Source: Methanobacteriota archaeon
GTDB taxonomy: Archaea > Thermoplasmatota > Poseidoniia > Poseidoniales > Poseidoniaceae
DNA: 7,394 nt
Direction: 5' to 3'
NCBI GenBank assembly: GCA_011525095.1
Contig: WTIV01000145.1
Coordinates: 11,385 to 18,778 of the forward strand
Positions 1 to 5,117 of the stretch are shown piece by piece; position 1 is the stretch's first letter; every line of letters begins with the position of its first letter. The notes beneath the pieces are model-generated. The model was not told the origin of the DNA and made no database searches. It worked only from the letters and a program-made list of their open reading frames with translations. Position numbers and translations under genes: made by a program.

Positions 1-788
1 AGGTAAGGCACCAGTTGCAGTACTGCTACAACTCGAGTTGAAATGTCATCTGCCTCATAGAGTGATTTCGAAATTATCGAAACCAACAACAAGGAGGTGT
101 ATACTCCAAACACCTTTCCTGTGTTATCAGGTTGTATGATTTGCCAGTCTAATCTCCTATTGATGTGAGAGATAATTATAGCAACCAGTGAAAGTGAGAA
201 AAACAGGTCAAATAATATCCTTTCTGATAAATCCAAAGCACTCTCGAACTCATTACGCAAGGCCCAGCAAGCCATGGTGAAAATACCGATTATGGGTAGG
301 AATGAGCCCAATGCATATGAGAACGGCCCAACTTTCTTGCCGTTTTCTGAATTGTTCTTGAAAATCGTTAGTGCAGGCGACCATAAACAAACAACTGATG
401 CTGCTAGTAGAGTAATTCCAATCGTAGTGAACGAATTGAAAACAGAGTAGTTTCCACTTAATATTCCTGCTGTAATTATCATTTGTCCAATTACATTCAT
501 GCCAACATAAACTCTCATTAGTGTTCTTTCGAATCCTATTACGTCGTAAATCAGTGGAAGTATACTGAATCCTATTCCAGCAAGTATACACATTAACCAA
601 CCCAAGCCCAATTGAATTCGCATTGCGTGATTTACTTCAATTGTGTTATCCTGGTAAAACTCAGTGCCTGATGTGCCAATCCATAATGCTGTAATGAAGA
701 AAAGTATCTGCATTGAAACTGCAGCTAAGACCAAATCGATATAGGACCCAGCAGACCAATGTGGTTTGCGTTGGAGGTCTAATTTCAT
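1..788 (-). CDS. Polytopic membrane protein of unknown function, C-terminus cut by window edge
   Basis: An open frame runs from ATG at 788..786 off the left edge, giving 262 visible residues and no stop. An in-frame TAG (797..795) just upstream makes this the first possible ATG. The protein starts MKLDLQRKPHWSAGSYIDLV and shows about seven hydrophobic segments at roughly residues 17-39, 57-81, 93-111, 119-142, 157-176, 190-208 and 226-244, with short polar loops, so it is an integral membrane protein. Segment 2 reads NHAMRIQLGLGW, then G71 and LP78; the spacing W64-G71-P78 recalls the second helix of heme-copper oxidase subunit I-like proteins. The visible part has only three histidines (H10, H54, H208) and no copper-site histidine pair, so oxidase activity is not supported. 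The gene follows the SepF-like gene by 52 bases and has its own promoter. I am sure it is coding; the family is unassigned. Confidence 0.85.
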   Translation of the reverse strand, partial: MKLDLQRKPHWSAGSYIDLVLAAVSMQILFFITALWIGTSGTEFYQDNTIEVNHAMRIQLGLGWLMCILAGIGFSILPLIYDVIGFERTLMRVYVGMNVIGQMIITAGILSGNYSVFNSFTTIGITLLAASVVCLWSPALTIFKNNSENGKKVGPFSYALGSFLPIIGIFTMACWALRNEFESALDLSERILFDLFFSLSLVAIIISHINRRLDWQIIQPDNTGKVFGVYTSLLLVSIISKSLYEADDISTRVVAVLQLVPY

Positions 789-815
789 CCCAATCTATTG
801 GAAATAAATACCTTC

Positions 816-823
816 GTATAAAA
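816..823 (-). promoter_or_regulatory. Archaeal TATA box for the membrane-protein gene
   Basis: On the minus strand the 52-base gap contains TTTTATAC, centred about 32 bases upstream of the ATG at 788. With the usual archaeal spacing of 25-27 bases from TATA centre to start site, transcription would begin near 793, leaving a leader of about five bases. The sequence right before the ATG (CAATAGATTGGG) has no Shine-Dalgarno match, which agrees with leaderless translation. A second A/T-rich stretch at 801..810 lies too close to the ATG to serve the same start. The role is inferred from sequence and spacing only. Confidence 0.5.
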
Positions 824-840
824 GTATGAACCCTTATTTT

Positions 841-1467
841 TCATATCAAAATAGGCGTCAAGCCAAGGTCATTTTTTGAAACATCCATTGTAACATCTTT
901 TCCTGGCATCAATAGCAACTTATCGGATTCATCCAATGCAAAGATGGGTATATTCATGTCATCACCGACCTGTTTTAACACTCTTCTGCAAGCATTTGTT
1001 TGAGTATCCATGTGTATCAAACTGTTTAGGTCAACAATGATTGTATCTCCTCGCAAAATTCTATCTTGAATCTGTCTCACAGGCAACCTGTGCATTTGGT
1101 CTGGCACTACATATCTAAGCGCCCTGTCAGGGAAATCAGTTGGTTTTGAGGAATAATTCGACAAGTCGTGAAATGCATCGCCATCAGGAGTCAATGGGCC
1201 AGTCCATCCATCTGGAACGTTTGCTGACCTTGTAACAGGTGGCGGGATTGAAACCGTTTGCTCGTCTTTGATTTCTAATGACTGATTTTCTTGAATTTCT
1301 AAAGTCTGATCAAGATCATCATCAGGGTTCACCAAGGTAAGTTGTTGGCCAGGAGCTTCCTCTTGCTTCTTTGCTTTCTTTCTCTTGGGTGTTTTTGGTG
1401 AATCAACGCCTGGAGTTTCAGGGTCTGGAAATCCGAAAAATTGCCAAAGTGTTCCCATAATTTTCAC
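841..1467 (-). CDS. sepF: SepF-like cell-division protein (FtsZ membrane anchor)
   Basis: Archaeal SepF is a peripheral membrane protein that tethers FtsZ to the membrane at the division site. The C-terminal core (about residues 117-202) fits archaeal SepF as I recall it: IQDRILRGDTIIVDLNSL, then an acidic D154, a helix with RRVLKQVGDDM, then IPIFALDESDKLLLMPGKDV and a final NDLG. The N-terminus MGTLWQFFGF is short, hydrophobic and probably amphipathic, matching the membrane-targeting peptide of archaeal SepF. Between them lies about 100 residues of low-complexity linker: basic PKRKKAKK at 27-34, acidic PDDDLDQ, and PPP at 75-77. The linker makes the protein longer than the usual 110-150 residues. 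The frame opens with GTG at 1467, three bases after the stop of the upstream gene. ATG at 1458 is an equally good start (205 residues), with AGTGA five bases before it, and would put MGTLWQFF at the extreme N-terminus. The SepF assignment rests on recalled family patterns, not a search. Confidence 0.75.
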   Translation of the reverse strand: MKIMGTLWQFFGFPDPETPGVDSPKTPKRKKAKKQEEAPGQQLTLVNPDDDLDQTLEIQENQSLEIKDEQTVSIPPPVTRSANVPDGWTGPLTPDGDAFHDLSNYSSKPTDFPDRALRYVVPDQMHRLPVRQIQDRILRGDTIIVDLNSLIHMDTQTNACRRVLKQVGDDMNIPIFALDESDKLLLMPGKDVTMDVSKNDLGLTPILI

Positions 1468-1470
1468 TGC

Positions 1471-4400
1471 TCACAGGTCCAAGTCGTCAAGAATGTCGGC
1501 TAGGGCCTGTGAGGCAGGCGTCGGTGGTTGTTCTTGAACCATCGTCCTGTCGAGCAGCGAAGGAGCGGGTTCTGAGAAGATCTGCTGTGGTAGCGGATTG
1601 TAACTCTGAACAGGCTGCTGTGGTTGGTATGTTTGCTGTACAGGTTGAGCGAAATCATTCACTGGAGCAGGCGGCATCGAAGCTAGATATTGCTCGCCGT
1701 AGTATGACCATTGCTCCATTGTCCAACCTTGGGGCAATCCCGATGCAGGTAGAGGTGGCCCACTGCTCACAGGTTGTGGTGGTGGCGCCTGGCCAAATTG
1801 TTGAGGGGCAGAGGTTGGTGCCTCTGACACAACAGACGGTGGTGAATCATTCCAAGCATAATCTCCCATATGCTTTGTTTCAATGACTACGGTGTCAGGA
1901 TCCCTTCTACGAATGAGAAGTAGAGCAAGTAATACCACTATAACAACGCCAAGTATACCACCAACAGCGTTTGTTGTCGTAACGCCAAATAATCCCTCAC
2001 TTTCCTTGGCATCGACTGTAACTAATACTGATGCAGTACTCGATTTACCATCGTCATCGGTAACAGTTAGGTTCACGAAGTATTTTCCTGGAGTGTCGAA
2101 TTTTATGGTGAATGTTTCGCCAGCACCATCTTGAGTTGCCCCCTCTGTATTAGGATCGTCCCAGATGAATTGTAGGTTGCTGCGATCGGTAGCGGAGTCG
2201 GTTGAATTAGCACCATTGAATGTGATAGATTCACCTTCCGTAATCTTGAATCCATCTGCTGGAATGAATATGTTAGCAGCTGGCGGGCGGTTCACAATCG
2301 TTACATCGATTGTGAACGAATCAGATTCATTATCATCGTCCCAAACATTGGCAGTGACGCTCTTGAGTCCAGATAGAGACCATGAGTATACGAGGTCAGG
2401 GCCTTCAACGTCACAATCGTCACTCATTATTCCGTTTCCATCAGAATCTATTGATGACAACAGGTCCCAGCAGTACATCAAGCCATCTTGGTCAGCAAAA
2501 TCTAGGGCAAATGCACTCAAGTTCAAAACTTCATCTTCGAACAAAGCCTGTTGAGCAGGGAGTGCATCTAATACAGGTGCTATGTTGTTGACACGTACGT
2601 ATCCAATGACATCATCACTGTTCACACCGTCGTTATCAGTTGCAAATGTCTTCACTTCATACAACCCAGATTTACCCCATGATGCTGTAACAGATGATGA
2701 AGGACCGGAGGTTGTGATGCTCCAATTTTGGTCTGTAGCATCCGGATACCAAGATATCAGAAGACTCTCCTTGTCGCTTAGAGTGTCATCAGCATCGATT
2801 TCTAGAGTTGCAACTATGTCTTCGTCGATTGTCCATGTGCCATCTTCTGCAGGTAGGTATGGTATGCCATCGATTGAAAATCTAATTTCTCCAGGCGTAG
2901 GTGCAACGTTTAGAACTTCATATGTTAGGAATGCAGAGGTTGATTCGTTGTCGTCATCTTTGACTACGACCTCAATTTCTTGAACTCCCTCAACTTCGGG
3001 TGTGAATGTACAGATTGGCCCTAACAGTGTTCCTTCGCATGTACTACCTGGCCACGAAATTTCTACTTCTTGGCCTTCTTCAGATATCGTATCGATATCG
3101 CCGCTGTCCGAAGCATAGAATGTAATTGATTGACCAGCTTCAACAACTGTTGTGGATGCGGTCAAGTTAACATAAGGTGCACGATTAAAAATCGTAGCAT
3201 TCATTGTCATCTGGACTTCATCTAATTCGTCGTCAAGAACAGTTACTTTCACTTCCCAATCTCCGTCATCCGCCCAAAACCAACTGGTAACACAAGTGGG
3301 AGAATCGATTAGTTCTGTTCTGATTCCGTCTTGAATCTCAAAGTAACATTCTACGTTTCCACCATCATTGTCATATGATGCAGATGCGTCGATTGTTACA
3401 TTTTCAAAGGTGAATACGTTGTCGCTTAACGTAAGGTCAGCAACCGGTAGCCTACCAATAAAAATATCCAGTTCAGCGTAATTATTTGTCCTATTTGCAT
3501 CAGCTGTTACAACATTATCAGGGTCAACCATGAATGAAAGGGTTTGGGTACCAATTGGGGCATCTAGTGGAACAGACCAGTTCACATTTACCCTTGCTTC
3601 GTTGTAAGGTGAAATTTGAGGGATGTTCCCTCTTACAGTGGTGCCATCAGGTGTGGTAATTTCCATTTCAGTAGCAGGTGATGTTAGTACACCTCTATTT
3701 TGAGCGGGTATTTGGAATTCAAGAGTATCACCAGGTAGTGCATTGTAGCCACTTGCCTGAGACAAAACCGTCGAGTCTGCTCCTCTTGTCCTAGTGACAA
3801 TCATGGAGTCTGCTTGCGCAATCAAATCAACTCCTACCACAGACAAATCCATGACGATAGTACTAGCGCCGACAATTTTGTTTACAGGGTCCCAAATGAT
3901 TACACCGTTGCTTGACCAGTCATCGGATGCAACCGATGAATCTCTGGAATCTCCAACGTCCAAATCGGGTGCAACTTTGCCGTCAGAGTCAGTGGTTAGA
4001 CTCATGATAGTACCCTCGGATTCATAACGTAGTTGTAGGTTAGTTCCTACTTCTCCTACACCATTAACAGTTAGATAACCTACAACTTCTTCAGTAGCAT
4101 TTGGCAGGATTGCAATAAACTCAGGAGTGACCCCGATTGCTACATTCCTTATTCCCGGTGATGAACCTGCTACAACTCCAGAACTGTCCATAGGCTGGTA
4201 AGTCTTCAGTTTCCAATCAATAGTGAACCCTGCGGGGTTATCGATTTGGTACCAAGCATAATTCCTCACCGCATCACAGTACCAATCAAAGCCACCTGCT
4301 ACGCCAGTATTGTTCCAATTGTTCACTTTAATCGAATTAGAGCATCCTGAGTACTGAATGCTATCTCCATCTTCGGTTGGTGTTCCGTTGAGAGTTGCTT

Positions 4401-5097
4401 GATAGGTTGTGTTATCTTCTATATATGGAGTGCTGAATTCTCCCGGGTCAAAGTAGTCAGAAGTACCTGAAACGTTTGTGCTTGAATAATAATTTGCAAC
4501 CCACTGATCGCCTGTTCTTAGGGGGAAGTCATACTTCTCTCGTGGCGGTTCGTAAATCGTGGCGAATTCTAAATCTTCAGCCAAAACTTGAGTGAGGCTA
4601 GTCAAGGGGAATCCGAAGAAATACGGGATAAACCTGACAGTTAGTGAGAAGGTTTGGTTCCACTGTGCAAGGTCTGCAACAGTGTATATGTCCTGTCCAC
4701 GATAGTCGATTTCTACTCTTCCAGTATAGGTGTCGCCTCCTGGAGTTGTAATCTGAGAATTAGACCCAGTTTGGAAATCTCCGGAGACATCCACGATGTA
4801 GACAAGGGTTTGAACTCCCCCGATCATCATGAAAGTGATGTTTACCACCTCGACTGTGGTATCTCCAGTTAGTGTATCAATTGATGCAGAAACGTTGGCC
4901 TGCGCAATCAACTCGTTGACGTCGAATCCAGTCTCATAGACCCATTTATCGCCGATTCTCCAATTGGGTACGTCGAATACGTCGTTGGAGTTAGAACCGC
5001 TAAATTGGATGTTCTTTTCTTCCAATTCGTCAATCATTGAAAGTGGTCCGTATGCAGTCAAAATAACGACGATTAGAATCGGAATTACCTTTCGCAT
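1471..5097 (-). CDS. Membrane-anchored cell-surface protein with CARDB-like and five PKD-like domains
   Basis: This is a complete 1208-residue protein. Residues 1-20 (MRKVIPILIVVILTAYGPLS) look like a signal peptide without a lipobox. The N-terminal part (about 40-340) carries two related entries, WRIGDKWVYE (46) and LRTGDQWVAN (193), and a C252/C274 pair. A small carboxypeptidase-regulatory-like region lies near 335-425 (DSDGKVAPDLDVGD). A CARDB-like domain follows at 430-548, then PKD/Ig-like domains at about 551-638, 640-731, 733-839, 841-937 and 939-1029, with signatures DASASYDNDGG and TVTDDDG. A transmembrane helix at 1045-1062 is followed by RRR, so the tail is cytoplasmic. The tail is rich in Q and P and holds LPQGWTMEQWSYYGEQYL (1121-1138) and an acidic end, ILDDLDL. 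About 19 N-x-S/T sequons precede the helix, suggesting N-glycosylation. It is a paralogue of the upstream gene, 20 bases away. The role is probably surface structure or adhesion; no catalytic motif was seen. ATG at 5097 is chosen because the signal peptide begins there. Confidence 0.9.
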   Translation of the reverse strand: MRKVIPILIVVILTAYGPLSMIDELEEKNIQFSGSNSNDVFDVPNWRIGDKWVYETGFDVNELIAQANVSASIDTLTGDTTVEVVNITFMMIGGVQTLVYIVDVSGDFQTGSNSQITTPGGDTYTGRVEIDYRGQDIYTVADLAQWNQTFSLTVRFIPYFFGFPLTSLTQVLAEDLEFATIYEPPREKYDFPLRTGDQWVANYYSSTNVSGTSDYFDPGEFSTPYIEDNTTYQATLNGTPTEDGDSIQYSGCSNSIKVNNWNNTGVAGGFDWYCDAVRNYAWYQIDNPAGFTIDWKLKTYQPMDSSGVVAGSSPGIRNVAIGVTPEFIAILPNATEEVVGYLTVNGVGEVGTNLQLRYESEGTIMSLTTDSDGKVAPDLDVGDSRDSSVASDDWSSNGVIIWDPVNKIVGASTIVMDLSVVGVDLIAQADSMIVTRTRGADSTVLSQASGYNALPGDTLEFQIPAQNRGVLTSPATEMEITTPDGTTVRGNIPQISPYNEARVNVNWSVPLDAPIGTQTLSFMVDPDNVVTADANRTNNYAELDIFIGRLPVADLTLSDNVFTFENVTIDASASYDNDGGNVECYFEIQDGIRTELIDSPTCVTSWFWADDGDWEVKVTVLDDELDEVQMTMNATIFNRAPYVNLTASTTVVEAGQSITFYASDSGDIDTISEEGQEVEISWPGSTCEGTLLGPICTFTPEVEGVQEIEVVVKDDDNESTSAFLTYEVLNVAPTPGEIRFSIDGIPYLPAEDGTWTIDEDIVATLEIDADDTLSDKESLLISWYPDATDQNWSITTSGPSSSVTASWGKSGLYEVKTFATDNDGVNSDDVIGYVRVNNIAPVLDALPAQQALFEDEVLNLSAFALDFADQDGLMYCWDLLSSIDSDGNGIMSDDCDVEGPDLVYSWSLSGLKSVTANVWDDDNESDSFTIDVTIVNRPPAANIFIPADGFKITEGESITFNGANSTDSATDRSNLQFIWDDPNTEGATQDGAGETFTIKFDTPGKYFVNLTVTDDDGKSSTASVLVTVDAKESEGLFGVTTTNAVGGILGVVIVVLLALLLIRRRDPDTVVIETKHMGDYAWNDSPPSVVSEAPTSAPQQFGQAPPPQPVSSGPPLPASGLPQGWTMEQWSYYGEQYLASMPPAPVNDFAQPVQQTYQPQQPVQSYNPLPQQIFSEPAPSLLDRTMVQEQPPTPASQALADILDDLDL
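1684..1737 (-). other. Cytoplasmic tail motif LPxGWTMEQWxxYGxQY (first copy)
   Basis: Residues 1121-1138 of the 1208-residue surface protein read LPQGWTMEQWSYYGEQYL. The same pattern occurs in the tail of the upstream paralogue, while the flanking tail sequence is quite different. It lies after the transmembrane helix and its RRR stop-transfer signal, so it should face the cytoplasm. Conservation in an otherwise unconserved tail suggests a binding or sorting signal. That function is inference. Confidence 0.8.
2290..2317. repeat. Perfect 11-bp inverted repeat with 6-base loop inside a coding region
   Basis: GTTCACAATCG (2290..2300) and CGATTGTGAAC (2307..2317) are exact reverse complements separated by six bases. 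In the mRNA this could form an 11-bp hairpin, located at the junction of the fourth and fifth PKD-like domains (residues 927-936) of the surface protein. It may simply reflect the codons used for the TIDVTIVN stretch; no function is shown. Confidence 0.6.
2410..2448 (-). other. Calcium-binding-like DxDxNG loop within the fourth PKD-like domain
   Basis: Residues 884-896 read DSDGNGIMSDDCD, with D884, D886, N888, D893, D894 and D896 placed as in thrombospondin-type-3 or dockerin-like calcium loops. The loop sits between C876 (in CWD) and C895, so a disulfide could close it. The matching domain of the upstream paralogue has the same arrangement. Metal binding is inferred from the residue pattern. 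Confidence 0.5.
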
Positions 5098-5117
5098 AGT
5101 GATGCGTAGAACTTCAC

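Noticed and set aside
253..600. Minus-strand open frame of 115 residues
   Set aside because: It lies inside the 788..1 membrane-protein gene in another frame. Its sequence is rich in N, R, C and W with no recognisable pattern, whereas the overlapping frame gives seven clean hydrophobic segments.
1509..2983. Several plus-strand open frames of 69 to 133 residues
   Set aside because: They are antisense to the long surface-protein gene, have serine/valine-rich low-complexity translations typical of antisense frames over D- and T-rich codons, and lack promoters or plausible domains.
3083..3100. Repetitive GATATCG/ATCGATATCG stretch
   Set aside because: It contains only a short palindrome (CGATATCG), encodes part of the DIDTISEE segment, and shows no further repeat structure.
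3921..3940. Seven-base inverted repeat TCATCGG/CCGATGA
   Set aside because: It is short enough to be expected by chance in coding sequence rich in GAT and TCA codons.
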